From Deltaproteobacteria bacterium (GTDB taxonomy: Bacteria > Desulfobacterota > Binatia > UBA9968): 39,652 nt of DNA. The stretch spans positions 1 to 39,652 of the forward strand of contig JACQUW010000201.1 in assembly GCA_016210115.1 (NCBI GenBank), in the 5' to 3' direction. Of this stretch, positions 1 to 8,340 are shown piece after piece. Made by a program: the position numbers and the translations under genes. Positions within the stretch are counted from its first letter, which is position 1. Every line of letters starts with the position of its first letter. The notes under the pieces are model-generated. The model had not been told where the DNA came from and made no database searches. It saw only the letters and a program-made list of their open reading frames with translations.

Positions 1-345
1 GCCCCCGAGCGCGGCGAGCGCGCCGAGCAGGAGGTAGGCGCCGCGGCGGCTGCCGAAGATCGGGTAGACGTCCGAGGCGACGCCGGCCACCATCTTCATC
101 CCCCAGGGAAGGCCGAGCCAAAAGGCGATTTCCGCAACCTCTGCAGGCGTCAGGCGAAGCGCATCTTTCTCGAAGAAAACCAGCGCGACACTCGTGATCT
201 GACTCGCGCCGTAGCAAAAATAGGTCAACAGCACCGGCATATAGCGGCGTCGAAATTTGCCCAGGAGCCGCTCGAGCATGGGCGGAGCTTTGGAACCCTT
301 TGCCGTTGTAATGCCGGCCGTCTCTTCAGAAACTCTGTCACTCAT
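1..345 (-). CDS. BT1/folate-biopterin-type MFS transporter, N-terminal part (partial)
   Basis: The gene runs off the left edge; only the first 115 codons are present. Translated from the ATG at 345, a polar N-terminus of about 30 residues leads into a hydrophobic helix (MPVLLTYFCYGASQ) and then LPWGMKMVAGVASDVYPIFG followed by SRRGAYLLLG. That run of a PW-x-K helix, a G-x-x-SD turn, P-I-F-G and RR-x-x-YL resembles the first loop of BT1-type (folate/biopterin transporter) major facilitator proteins. It should be an inner-membrane solute carrier, substrate unknown. It lies downstream of the SGNH hydrolase on the same strand with a 264-bp gap, so co-transcription is uncertain. Family call is by eye; a general MFS carrier is the alternative. 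Confidence 0.72.
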   Translation of the reverse strand, partial: MSDRVSEETAGITTAKGSKAPPMLERLLGKFRRRYMPVLLTYFCYGASQITSVALVFFEKDALRLTPAEVAEIAFWLGLPWGMKMVAGVASDVYPIFGSRRGAYLLLGALAALGG

Positions 346-609
346 TCCGTTCTCGCACCGATACGTTCAGCCTCGGGCTTGTCCTTTCATAAAAGCTTGT
401 GAGCGTTTCGCCAATTCCTCGCGCAGAACTTTCCTTGCGTGTGGCTGTCCCACCACAGGTTGCCGTTTCATAACCCGACATAATATTTAGGATAACAGCA
501 TAAAATTGCCGAAATCCAAATCCATCTCGAACGGGTTCACCGGAATAGCCCGGATTATTCACGGAGAAAGAGACGAGCAGCGAAACAGTCTCACCCCGAA
601 GCGATCGTA

Positions 610-1563
610 TTATGGCTGCGGCAGGTTGGCCAAAGCCGCCGCGAACCGTCGGGTCACGAGTTCGAACCCTCTTGGCGTCGGGTGCAGCTCGTTTGCCCAA
701 TACCTCCGATAATCTGCGCCGACAGAGAGGGTGTTACGGATGTTGATGTACTTCACGTGAGAGAATTCACTGAGGCCGGCAACCCGTTGCAGCATCACGT
801 TAAAGCGGTCAATCAACTGTCTCGCCAGTCTGATCCGCTCCTGAATGTTTTCAAATCCCTTCTCACGGAAACCAGGTTCGAGCCAGGGTCCGGGGAGTAA
901 CCACCATCCTCCTAGAAAGCCACGCCCGTCGGGAACCGGATAGTCATATCCGTGCACCAAAATGGGAATTCGCTGATTGAGGCGTTGCTCGCACACACGG
1001 GTTATGGCGCTCAGGATCGTTACGTACGCAATCTGAACGCGCTCATCGATCACCCCGGCAACAACTTGCTCGTTAAGCCCCGCCGCCGCTGATCGGGCGT
1101 GATTCAAGAGCATTCCGAACGCGTCTCCGGCCACGTCATTACCACCGCCTGAAAGCAACACGGCTCTCGGAATAATATGCCGTCGCAGCAGCTTCTCGAG
1201 CCTGCGGGTCAATTCCTCCAGCTGTCCTCCTCCATAGGCCATCTCCTCAACAGGATCGCCTTTATGGGCGACGGACTCAACATCATAAGCGTGGTAATCC
1301 TCCAGCAGGCGCAACACGTCGTTGAACGGGTAATCAAACCACGAGTCACCCTCGGCCACGAGCACGCCAGCAGTCGCCATTTCCCCGACCGCCCGCAGTG
1401 CCGCCCTGTCAATCCTGCCGAGTGGCGCGGGTTCTGCGGGCTTCGGAAGCGCCCTGACTGCCGCCCTGCGCCGTTTCAAGGCTTTGTCCCGCAACTTGAG
1501 AACCCTGTTCGCCTCCTGCCGCCCGAACCGAAGAGCTTTACGTATCGTCTTGTCAACACGCAT
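610..1563 (-). CDS. SGNH/GDSL-type hydrolase, cytosolic
   Basis: A 317-residue protein with the block layout of SGNH hydrolases (esterase/lipase fold). Block I is EGDSWFDY at about residues 71-78, with the likely nucleophile Ser74. A Gly-rich block with Asn (LSGGGNDVAG, Asn142) follows, and block V is NELHPTPRG with His294. In the usual D-x-x-H the Asp three residues before His is Asn here (Asn291), as the ORF reads. There is no signal peptide: the first 40 residues are very basic (KTIRKALRFGRQ, KRRRAAVR), which may mean binding to acidic lipid or nucleic acid. The start is supported by AGGAG about 8 nt upstream of the ATG. Substrate unknown. Confidence 0.78.
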   Translation of the reverse strand: MRVDKTIRKALRFGRQEANRVLKLRDKALKRRRAAVRALPKPAEPAPLGRIDRAALRAVGEMATAGVLVAEGDSWFDYPFNDVLRLLEDYHAYDVESVAHKGDPVEEMAYGGGQLEELTRRLEKLLRRHIIPRAVLLSGGGNDVAGDAFGMLLNHARSAAAGLNEQVVAGVIDERVQIAYVTILSAITRVCEQRLNQRIPILVHGYDYPVPDGRGFLGGWWLLPGPWLEPGFREKGFENIQERIRLARQLIDRFNVMLQRVAGLSEFSHVKYINIRNTLSVGADYRRYWANELHPTPRGFELVTRRFAAALANLPQP

Positions 1564-1791
1564 TGGCTAACTCCTTTCGTGCAGGGGTCGCTCGCCTCTT
1601 CTCATCCGGCTGAGCCTCATCCTAATTCTTCTGGAGACACATGTGCATAGCACCCAGGATGTCCCGCTGCCATTTGTGACCGCGCGAAAGTAGGATTCTC
1701 TGAACAGGGGCGAGTATATAACAATGATCTTGTCTTGCAGCAAGTTCTTAATTTGGTGGTCCGCGACCGGCTTTCGATGCGCGAATTTCTC

Positions 1792-1819
1792 TTGACAATT
1801 TTGAGAGGGCGGATACAGT
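1792..1819 (+). promoter_or_regulatory. Candidate sigma70 promoter for the hybrid kinase
   Basis: A perfect TTGACA (1792-1797) is followed by a 16-bp spacer and TACAGT (1814-1819). It lies about 70 bp upstream of the ATG at 1888. If used, it rules out the longer upstream reading of the kinase ORF. Found by eye only. Confidence 0.4.
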
Positions 1820-1887
1820 TGCTCACCGACGGTGTAGACCGTTTGAGCCCGATGATTCAGCAACCGCCTGGAAGACGATCTGCGGCA

Positions 1888-3948
1888 ATGAGCGCCGCCA
1901 AACGCAAACAGACGCAAGACGCCCTGCGGAGGAGCGAAGAAGAGTTTCGCGCCACGTTTGAGCTGGCCGGTATCGGCAGATCACAAGTGGATCCGGTCAA
2001 CTGTCAGTTCCTGCGGGTCAATCAGAAACTATGCGAGATGTTTGGCTACTCGCGCGAAGAGCTTATCGGCAAATCGTTTTTGGATTTGACCCATCCCGAT
2101 GATCGCGCTCGCAATTGGGAGACCGTTCAGCCCTTCCTCCGCGGCGAAGTCTCGAGCTACACGATCGAGAAGCGTTATCTGCATAAAGACGGCCACGTGA
2201 TCTGGTGTTCCGTTACCGCCTCGATGATCAAAGATGCCCAGGGGAAGCCAAGGGTGACGGTCACCGACATTCAGGACATCACTGAGCGGAAACTGGCGGA
2301 GGAGGCGCTGCGCGAAAGCGAGCAGCGGCTCAATGCTATCCTGCAGACCACATCGGCGGTGGTCTACCTCATGGACGCCGAGAGTCGCTTCATCCACATC
2401 AACCGCCGGTTCGAGGAGTTGTTCGGGATCCAGAACGAAGAGATTCGCGGCAAATCGGTTTACGACGTTTTTTCGAGCGAGATAGCGGACGCTTTCAACG
2501 CGAATAACCGGCGGGTTCTCACGGAGGGTCGATCCCTCGAGTTCGAGGAGATCGTTCCGCAACAGGACGGCGTCCACGTTTACACCTCCGTCAAGGCCCC
2601 GCTTCTTGACCTCTCCGGTCGGCCCTGCGGCATTGTCGGCGTCTCCACCGATATAACGGAGCGCAAAAAAATAGAGGATAAGCTTCGCGATTTCAATTCG
2701 GAACTGGAAAAAAAGGTAGCGGAGCGCACCACGGCTTTGGAAGAGGCAAATGCCGCGCTTCTCAGGGACATGGAGGAACGAAAAAGAATTGAACAGCAGC
2801 TTCGAGAATCGCAAAAAATGGAGAGCATCGGAACGCTCGCGGGCGGGATAGCGCATGATTTCAACAATATTCTCAATGTTATAAGAGCTTACGCTTCGCT
2901 ATTAGAGGAGCATCGCTGCAACGACGGGAACATCGCCGAAACCCTGAAAGTGATCAATGACGCAATCGAGAAAGGATCGTCGACGGTGCGTCAGCTTATG
3001 ACGATCGCGAGCAAGACCCGGGCCAATTTGGGACCGCTCGATATCAATGCCATCATGGACGACCTGGCCCGATTCCTGAAGCAAACGTTTCCCAAAACGG
3101 TCGAAATTTCCCTGAAACTCAGGGACGACGTGCCTTCCGTTGTGGCAGACCGGAATCAGATCGACCAGGCGCTGCTGAACCTGTGCCTTAATGCCCGAGA
3201 TGCCATGCCGGCCGGAGGACGACTTACCCTTCGGACCGGTGCCGTGGACGCGGCTGAAATCCGTAAACGCTATTCAGACGCCGAAGCTGATCGGTATGTG
3301 TTCATTGAAGTGGCGGATACGGGAGAGGGGATGGACGAAGGCGTTCGGAGCAGAATATTCGACCCGTTCTTCACCACCAAAGAAACCGGCAAAGGAACAG
3401 GCCTGGGGCTTCCCGTGGTTTACGGCATCGTGAGAAACCACAACGGCTTCATCGACGTGGAAAGCCAACCCAAAGGCGGAACCGTCTTCCGAATCTATCT
3501 GCCGGTCATATTCGTAGAAAAAGACGCCGGCTTGGAGGCGCTGACCCGCCGGAGAGCTCTCGAAACCGGCGCCGCCGACGGTGCTGCGACAATCCTCATC
3601 GTAGAAGATGAAGAGAACATGCTCAGCCTCTTGAGAAATCGCTTCACACGACTGGGATTTCGGGTCCTGGCGGCCCGGGATGGGGAAGAGGCGATAAGCC
3701 TTTTTCTGGAACACAAGAGAGATATTGATGTCGTGCTGCTGGATATCGGGTTGCCCAAAATCTCGGGGCAGGGTGTGCTCCTTAGGATCAAAAAGGAAAA
3801 TCCCGACATAGCAGTCGTCGTCGCAAGCGGCTATGTCGAGCCGGAGCTGAAGGCGGATTTGCTCAAGGCGGGAGTCAAAGCCTTTGTCGACAAACCCTAC
3901 GATCTGCGCGAACTCGCGGCAACTGTTCGCGCGGCCTTCCACCGATAA
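1888..3948 (+). CDS. Hybrid sensor histidine kinase (PAS-PAS-HisKA-HATPase-receiver)
   Basis: About 686 residues from the ATG at 1888; the frame is open back to 1735, but a promoter-like motif at 1792-1819 favours the inner start. Order: PAS 1 (about 17-135, ending in DITERK), PAS 2 (about 145-265, again DITERK), a charged coiled coil (about 265-305), a HisKA segment with IAHDFNN (phospho-acceptor His323), and an HATPase domain with the N box ([14 protein letters not shown]), DTGEGM and [20 protein letters not shown]-terminal receiver has acidic VEDEEN, phospho-acceptor Asp619 in LLDIGLPK and Lys in DKPYD. No membrane segment, so the sensor is cytosolic and the PAS domains probably see a small ligand or redox signal. 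No DNA-binding output domain and no cognate regulator is adjacent. Confidence 0.92.
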   Translation: MSAAKRKQTQDALRRSEEEFRATFELAGIGRSQVDPVNCQFLRVNQKLCEMFGYSREELIGKSFLDLTHPDDRARNWETVQPFLRGEVSSYTIEKRYLHKDGHVIWCSVTASMIKDAQGKPRVTVTDIQDITERKLAEEALRESEQRLNAILQTTSAVVYLMDAESRFIHINRRFEELFGIQNEEIRGKSVYDVFSSEIADAFNANNRRVLTEGRSLEFEEIVPQQDGVHVYTSVKAPLLDLSGRPCGIVGVSTDITERKKIEDKLRDFNSELEKKVAERTTALEEANAALLRDMEERKRIEQQLRESQKMESIGTLAGGIAHDFNNILNVIRAYASLLEEHRCNDGNIAETLKVINDAIEKGSSTVRQLMTIASKTRANLGPLDINAIMDDLARFLKQTFPKTVEISLKLRDDVPSVVADRNQIDQALLNLCLNARDAMPAGGRLTLRTGAVDAAEIRKRYSDAEADRYVFIEVADTGEGMDEGVRSRIFDPFFTTKETGKGTGLGLPVVYGIVRNHNGFIDVESQPKGGTVFRIYLPVIFVEKDAGLEALTRRRALETGAADGAATILIVEDEENMLSLLRNRFTRLGFRVLAARDGEEAISLFLEHKRDIDVVLLDIGLPKISGQGVLLRIKKENPDIAVVVASGYVEPELKADLLKAGVKAFVDKPYDLRELAATVRAAFHR

Positions 3949-4002
3949 TTCGGGCTAGTGTCTGTTTCAACCTGTATTGCGGAAGTTTGGGAACGCTTCT
4001 TC

Positions 4003-4656
4003 TCAAAAACCTATGCCTAGGAATACCCCCGATCGTGTGCCAAGGTCCCGCTCTCTAAAATGCCGGCTCTCGTCCTGCCGGACCCGATCGATCTCGTCTT
4101 CCATCTTGTGTCCAACCCACTCGCCGCTCGCAATGAGCGTCTGCCAATCGACCTCTCTGCCGGAGATCAGCGCGAGGCTTCTCTGAATCTCGGAACGTAT
4201 CTCCCGGTTGGGATCCCAAAAATACCCGTACAGGGTATTGTGGATAACATATTCGAGCCAGTCATTAAGGCCCCTCATCGCGCGTTCGATCTCTCCTGCA
4301 CCCCTTGAGCGCTCCCCCGTGCGCGCCAGCGTCAGGCCCAGATAGAGCCTGGCTAAATAGTCGTCCCCGTAAGTTGACAAGGCTCGTTCGAGCGATTTCC
4401 GGGCCTCCGCCAATCTACCCGTATTGTACTGCGCCCGTCCCACGTAACTCCATATTCCTTGCCGAAATGACACAGAGGTCACAATGTAGTCCGGATTCAG
4501 CTGCGCCGCCTGTTTAAAATAAGCCAGCGCCTGTTCGGAGTCATTGACCAGGAGGGCCTGTCTGCCGGCCCGAACCTGCCCGGCGACTTGGAACGAGGCG
4601 CAACCGGAGAGGAACGAAAAAATTGCGAAGCAGGCGAACAATGTTTTCATTCTCAT
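4003..4656 (-). CDS. TPR-like outer-membrane lipoprotein
   Basis: A lipoprotein of about 217 residues. The N-terminus MRMKTLFACFAIFSFLSGCA has a basic n-region, hydrophobic core and lipobox LSGC, so the Cys should be lipidated. The body reads as two or three helix-turn-helix repeats of TPR type (for example residues around NDSEQALAYFKQAAQLNPDY and GRLAEARKSLERAL), which serve as protein-binding scaffolds. I chose the ATG at 4656; the ATG at 4650 is equally good, and the longer frame to 4683 begins with GTG and would spoil the signal peptide. It is convergent with the hybrid kinase and divergent from the Tim44-domain gene. Partner unknown. Confidence 0.7.
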   Translation of the reverse strand: MRMKTLFACFAIFSFLSGCASFQVAGQVRAGRQALLVNDSEQALAYFKQAAQLNPDYIVTSVSFRQGIWSYVGRAQYNTGRLAEARKSLERALSTYGDDYLARLYLGLTLARTGERSRGAGEIERAMRGLNDWLEYVIHNTLYGYFWDPNREIRSEIQRSLALISGREVDWQTLIASGEWVGHKMEDEIDRVRQDESRHFRERDLGTRSGVFLGIGF

Positions 4657-4774
4657 ATACAAAGACGCTAGATTCGGAGACACAGGAAGTCAACCGCGCC
4701 GCTGAATCATTGCCTATCAGCGCGCGATAGGGTACATTGACCAAAACTTGGCCTGTGCGAAACGAGGAACGATT

Positions 4775-5743
4775 ATGCGGAATCCGAAGCGCAAACTGAT
4801 TCTCACGACCTTGGCGTTTTTGGCCATAGCGGGGTTATTTCAGCTAGCTTTCGAAAGCTACGTCGATGCCCGGGCCGGCGGGGGTCGTTCGGGCGGATAT
4901 CGGGGCTCCAGGAGTTATCAGGCGCCAACCAGATCATCGCGGCCAAGTCCGGACCAGCCTAGAAGAGAGACTAGCCCGGCGCCTCAGCAACCCGGCATGT
5001 TTGGCTCACAGCCCGGGGGTTTTATGCGCGGGCTTGCCGGTGGTCTTCTGGGAGGGTTCTTGGGTTCTATGCTTTTCTCTAGCTTTGCGCATGCCGGCTT
5101 GGGTGGGCTGGGAGGAAGCGGCTTCGGTATGATCGAAATCCTGCTTCTGGCCGGGCTCGGATACTTTCTATATCGTAAGTTTCGCAGCCCCGCCCTCGCA
5201 ACGGGTTACAGGCCGATGCAATATCAAGATGCCCGACCCGATCAGAACACTGGACATTACATTCCCGAAAGCGTGCAACCCCGCGAGGACTTTAAGTTTA
5301 ACGAACCCGATTTCAGGTCTATCCAGTTAATGGATCGAAGCTTTGATCCTGGTCTTTTTCTGAAATCGGCGCAGGATCTGTTTTTCAAAATTCAAATCGC
5401 ATGGAACCGGCAGGACCTCGTGACCCTTCGTTCGCTTTGCGTTCCCGAGCTAATGCAGAAATGGGAACAGGAGCTCGCTGATCTCCGCGCGCGTGGACAG
5501 AGGAACCGGATGGAAAATATCGCCCTTAGCTCGAGCGAAGTCACCGAGGCCTGGACCGAGACGGGGCAGGACTATGTTACGATTCGTCTTCAGGCCAACC
5601 TTCTGGATTATACCGTAGACGAAAAAAGTGGCGCCGTGCTTTCCGGAAGCAACTCTGACCCCATTGAGTTCGAAGAGTTCTGGACTTTGAGTCGTCCGGT
5701 CGGGCCCAATCCTTGGAAATTGACGGCGGTACAGCAAGCCTAG
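4775..5743 (+). CDS. Tim44-like domain membrane protein
   Basis: About 322 residues from the ATG at 4775, preceded by GAGG about 7 nt upstream; the frame is open back to 4748 but only with a TTG. A basic n-region and hydrophobic helix (about 8-27) serve as signal anchor. A low-complexity Gly/Ser/Arg/Pro/Gln stretch follows, then a Gly-rich hydrophobic segment and a second membrane helix (IEILLLAGLGYFLYRKF). The C-terminal roughly 140 residues (starting FLKSAQDLFFKIQIAWNRQD, ending in PNPWKLTAVQQA) match the Tim44-like fold, a cone-shaped alpha/beta domain also used in bacterial inner-membrane proteins of unclear role. The bacterial members are not established import factors. It is probably monocistronic. 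Confidence 0.75.
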   Translation: MRNPKRKLILTTLAFLAIAGLFQLAFESYVDARAGGGRSGGYRGSRSYQAPTRSSRPSPDQPRRETSPAPQQPGMFGSQPGGFMRGLAGGLLGGFLGSMLFSSFAHAGLGGLGGSGFGMIEILLLAGLGYFLYRKFRSPALATGYRPMQYQDARPDQNTGHYIPESVQPREDFKFNEPDFRSIQLMDRSFDPGLFLKSAQDLFFKIQIAWNRQDLVTLRSLCVPELMQKWEQELADLRARGQRNRMENIALSSSEVTEAWTETGQDYVTIRLQANLLDYTVDEKSGAVLSGSNSDPIEFEEFWTLSRPVGPNPWKLTAVQQA

Positions 5744-5797
5744 AAAATCTCTTCCGATTGAGATAAATCACCTCTTAATCCCCCGAAGCTGTGAAAA

Positions 5798-5836
5798 ATT
5801 CGTTCATGGTTCGACAAAATCGCACCACGAACGGAA
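5798..5836. repeat. Imperfect inverted repeat downstream of the Tim44-domain gene
   Basis: ATTCGTTCATGGT (from 5798) is mirrored by ACCACGAACGGAAT (to about 5836), with a spacer of about 13 nt and one or two mismatches. It lies about 55 bp after the stop codon. There is no T-run, so it may be a weak terminator, an mRNA-stabilising hairpin or an operator. Confidence 0.3.
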
Positions 5837-5971
5837 TGGCACAGATGGAATTTAGCCGTTAGCTCTTAGCATTTCCTGAACGCCACACCTGTTTTTGCCA
5901 AGGCCAATAAGCGCTTGACAAGCCTCTCACCAAATGGTCGGCTATGGTATAGCTATCAACGCTGAAAACTC

Positions 5972-7252
5972 ATGATAAGGCCCGGTACGATTTCTGCGCA
6001 GAGGCTGATTGTCATGATTTGGCTCCTCATGGCCTCTTGGGGTTGCACCGACGATCGTAAAGTGCACAAGATACCGAACATCACTGTCGGAGAACCGTCT
6101 TTTTTCCCCACCATCACAGCCCATACCGATGCTCCGATCATGCCCGGAAATCGGATTGATATCCTGCTCAACGGCAACGAGACGTTTCCTGCCATGCTGC
6201 GGGAGATAAAAAAAGCAAAGACGAGCATTACATTCGCGCAATATCTTTACCAAGACGGGCCCATCGCCTACGAGCTGGCTGAGGCCTTCGCCGAGCGCTG
6301 CCGCGCGGGCGTCGAAACCAATATCCTGCTCGATGATCACGGCGCCGGCAATGTGCCAAAAGAGATTCCTGACCTGATGAAGCAGTCAGGCTGCAACGTG
6401 GAGTTTTTTCGAAGGATAAAAGCCGTTCAATTCGTCACGCCGTGGCAACTGCTTCGTTATAACAATCGCAATCATCGGCGCATTCTGGTGATCGACGGCC
6501 AAATCGGATTTACCGGAGGATATGGAATCAGCGCCGCCTGGACAGGGGACGGCCGCACCGAAGACCATTGGCGTGAAACCAACGTCAGAATTGAAGGCCC
6601 GGTGGTGCAGCAGTTGCAAGCGGCTTTCGTCGAAAGCTGGCGCGAAGCGACGGGGATCCTGTTAGGGGACGCCGCGTATTTTCCGCCTCTCAAGCCGGCC
6701 GGAAAGATTCCAGCCCAGATCGTTAAAAGCTCTCCTTTAGGGGGAAGCTTTCAGTCTTACGTGCTCTTCATGCTGTCGATCACCTCGGCGTGGAAATCGA
6801 TTCTCATCAGCAACTCGTATTTCATTCCCGATGAGCGGATGGTAGAAGCTCTGCTGAGCGCGGCCGCAAGGGGCGTCCGGGTCGTCGTGCTGGTTCCCGG
6901 GAAAATAGATCACAAGATCACGTACCGGGCGAGCCGCATTAATTACGGCCCTCTGCTGCTCGGCGGTATTCAAATTTTTGAATACCAGCCGGCTCTTCTC
7001 CATGCAAAAACCATGGTCGTGGACGGTGTTTGGGCCACGATCGGCAGCACGAATCTCGACAATCGCTCTTTCGCCCTGAACGAAGAGTTGAATCTGACGG
7101 TCTATGACGCAGGTGTCGGGCAGCGGCTCGAGACGATATTTGAGGAAGACTTAAAGTATTCTAGAAAAATAACCTACGAGGAATGGGATTCCCGCAGTTT
7201 TAAGGAAAAGTTTTTCGAGTTCTTTGCTTTCCCCGTCAAAGACTTACTGTAG
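5972..7252 (+). CDS. Phospholipase D / cardiolipin synthase-like protein
   Basis: A 426-residue PLD-superfamily protein with two catalytic repeats. The second is canonical: LLHAKTMVVDG (His344, Lys346, Asp351) followed by IGSTNLDNRS. The first is NHRRILVIDGQIGFTGGYG (His168, Arg170, Asp175), so the usual Lys of H-x-K is Arg. Layout and length match ClsB-type cardiolipin synthases, which make cardiolipin from two phospholipids at the inner membrane. The N-terminus (IVMIWLLMASWGC, Cys25) is a membrane anchor or weak lipobox. The ATG at 5972 has no clear SD; the Met at residue 15 is an alternative. The stop overlaps the convergent VTT gene by 17 bp. Substrate not shown; it could be a phosphodiesterase. 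Confidence 0.83.
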   Translation: MIRPGTISAQRLIVMIWLLMASWGCTDDRKVHKIPNITVGEPSFFPTITAHTDAPIMPGNRIDILLNGNETFPAMLREIKKAKTSITFAQYLYQDGPIAYELAEAFAERCRAGVETNILLDDHGAGNVPKEIPDLMKQSGCNVEFFRRIKAVQFVTPWQLLRYNNRNHRRILVIDGQIGFTGGYGISAAWTGDGRTEDHWRETNVRIEGPVVQQLQAAFVESWREATGILLGDAAYFPPLKPAGKIPAQIVKSSPLGGSFQSYVLFMLSITSAWKSILISNSYFIPDERMVEALLSAAARGVRVVVLVPGKIDHKITYRASRINYGPLLLGGIQIFEYQPALLHAKTMVVDGVWATIGSTNLDNRSFALNEELNLTVYDAGVGQRLETIFEEDLKYSRKITYEEWDSRSFKEKFFEFFAFPVKDLL

Positions 7253-7979
7253 GATTTACTCTTATCTCCCGCGGCTCCCCGCCGTCGACTTGAATCACCA
7301 GGCGCTGTCTAAACTGCTGAGTAAACCAGCGGTATGCCAGCAGAAGAAACGTCACCATGACGGCAAAGAGAACGAACTTTTCCTTTGCGGGGGCGCGCAT
7401 CACGGTTTCGAATTGGTATCCCACCAAAGTCAATGCGAGAAGACCGGGTGCACGGCCGAGGAGACTTCCGAGCATAAAATCCCGGAACCGAATGCATGAG
7501 GCGCCGATAAACAGATTTACCAGCATGAAAGGAGCAATCGGCAAGACCCGCGCTGTCAGCACGGCAAGAAGGGCGTTCCGGCGCGTGTCTAATTTTAGAC
7601 GATCGAGCGGTGACCCGGCAAGTCGTTCAAATTGGCTTCGGCCAAGGTAACCAATACCAAAACCGGCGGTCGCACTCAGAAGCCATCCGGCCAGGGCATA
7701 GAGGTTGCCGAGCAGAGGACCAAAGGTCAGCACTGTAGCAAAGGTTAGGATCGTTACAGGGAAAAAAATGAAACCGCCCAGCAAGTAGGCAGCCACGACA
7801 ATATAGGGTGCCGCCACGTGATCCTTGACCCATCCCTCCCAGGCCGCGATGATTTCGAGATTGATATGTGTGGAAAGGGGTGTCCATTGCCAGGCCGCGG
7901 CCATACCAACGAAAATAGAGACCCATAGGATTGGCCGTACGAGCAATCCGCAACGGCTTTGAGTCTGAGCCTTAGTCAT
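7236..7979 (-). CDS. TVP38/TMEM64 (VTT domain) family membrane protein
   Basis: A 247-residue integral membrane protein with about six helices. The middle has the VTT (SNARE-associated/DedA-superfamily) pattern: hydrophobic helix, FPVTILTFATVLTFGPLLG, a Gly-rich helix (ATAGFGIGYLGRSQ), then ARVLPIAPFMLVNLFIGAS and a loop with RFRDFMLGSLLGRAPG. These match the re-entrant loops of the family, implicated in lipid scrambling or flipping and envelope homeostasis. The C-terminus is a charged cytosolic tail. It is convergent with the PLD gene and its end overlaps that gene by 17 bp. PLD and VTT domains are often neighbours or fused in bacteria, so a joint role in phospholipid turnover is plausible. 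Confidence 0.82.
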   Translation of the reverse strand: MTKAQTQSRCGLLVRPILWVSIFVGMAAAWQWTPLSTHINLEIIAAWEGWVKDHVAAPYIVVAAYLLGGFIFFPVTILTFATVLTFGPLLGNLYALAGWLLSATAGFGIGYLGRSQFERLAGSPLDRLKLDTRRNALLAVLTARVLPIAPFMLVNLFIGASCIRFRDFMLGSLLGRAPGLLALTLVGYQFETVMRAPAKEKFVLFAVMVTFLLLAYRWFTQQFRQRLVIQVDGGEPREIRVNPTVSL

Positions 7980-8117
7980 TATTATCCATCCGGGGTTCTT
8001 AAATTTGTACCATTCCTAAACTCACTCTGCAATGAGCCCCCTCGTCTCAGTCACTCGAGAACACGAGTATAGGCGAATAACGTGAAATAGCTAAAATTCA
8101 GCGCGCCGGTAACGGAC
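7980..8117. other. Intergenic, no gene seen
   Basis: Start of the roughly 360-bp divergent spacer between the VTT gene and the STN-HEAT gene. It has stops in all frames and no recognisable RNA. The rest of the spacer holds a promoter candidate and degenerate GC-rich palindromes. Confidence 0.5.
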
Positions 8118-8145
8118 TTGCCGATTAGGTGGAGACGGTGATAAT
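8118..8145 (+). promoter_or_regulatory. Candidate promoter for the STN-HEAT gene
   Basis: TTGCCG (8118-8123), a 16-bp spacer and GATAAT (8140-8145). It is about 195 bp upstream of the preferred start at 8341, so the mRNA would carry a long leader containing the palindromes at 8193-8270. Confidence 0.35.
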
Positions 8146-8192
8146 TTGCACGATTAAAGTGCCGGTTATAAAATAAGTTTACATACTCCTCG

Positions 8193-8270
8193 CCCTCTCC
8201 CGCAAGGGGCGCAAGGGGTGAGGGAACTTAAAGAACTCTCCCCTTCCTTGACCGGGGGGATTAAAGGAGG
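8193..8270. repeat. Two degenerate GC-rich palindromes (REP-like)
   Basis: CCCTCTCCC (8193-8201) pairs with GGGGTGAGGG (8215-8224) across a short G-rich loop. A second C-run/G-run unit follows (CTCCCCTT around 8237 and GGGGGG around 8253, then AAAGGAGGG). The composition resembles the dispersed CCCTCTCCC...GGGAGAGGG elements common in bacterial intergenic DNA. They may fold in the leader of the downstream gene. Confidence 0.35.
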
Positions 8271-8340
8271 GTGTTTCACTATAGCCTCTGTTCAAACATG
8301 GACGGGGCTTGGGTATATGGATCAGGGCACAATCAGTCCC

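Noticed and set aside
640..700. GTTCGAACCC-like T-arm of a tRNA
   Set aside because: It is in-frame coding DNA of the SGNH hydrolase (the RGFELVTRRF segment) and no acceptor or anticodon arms fit around it.
2029..2856. Long minus-strand ORF inside the hybrid kinase
   Set aside because: It is antisense to a strongly conserved kinase and encodes no recognisable domain.
5910..5960. Promoter TTGACA with TATGGT before the PLD gene
   Set aside because: The spacer is about 22 bp, too long for a sigma70 site, and no better -10 lies at 16-18 bp.
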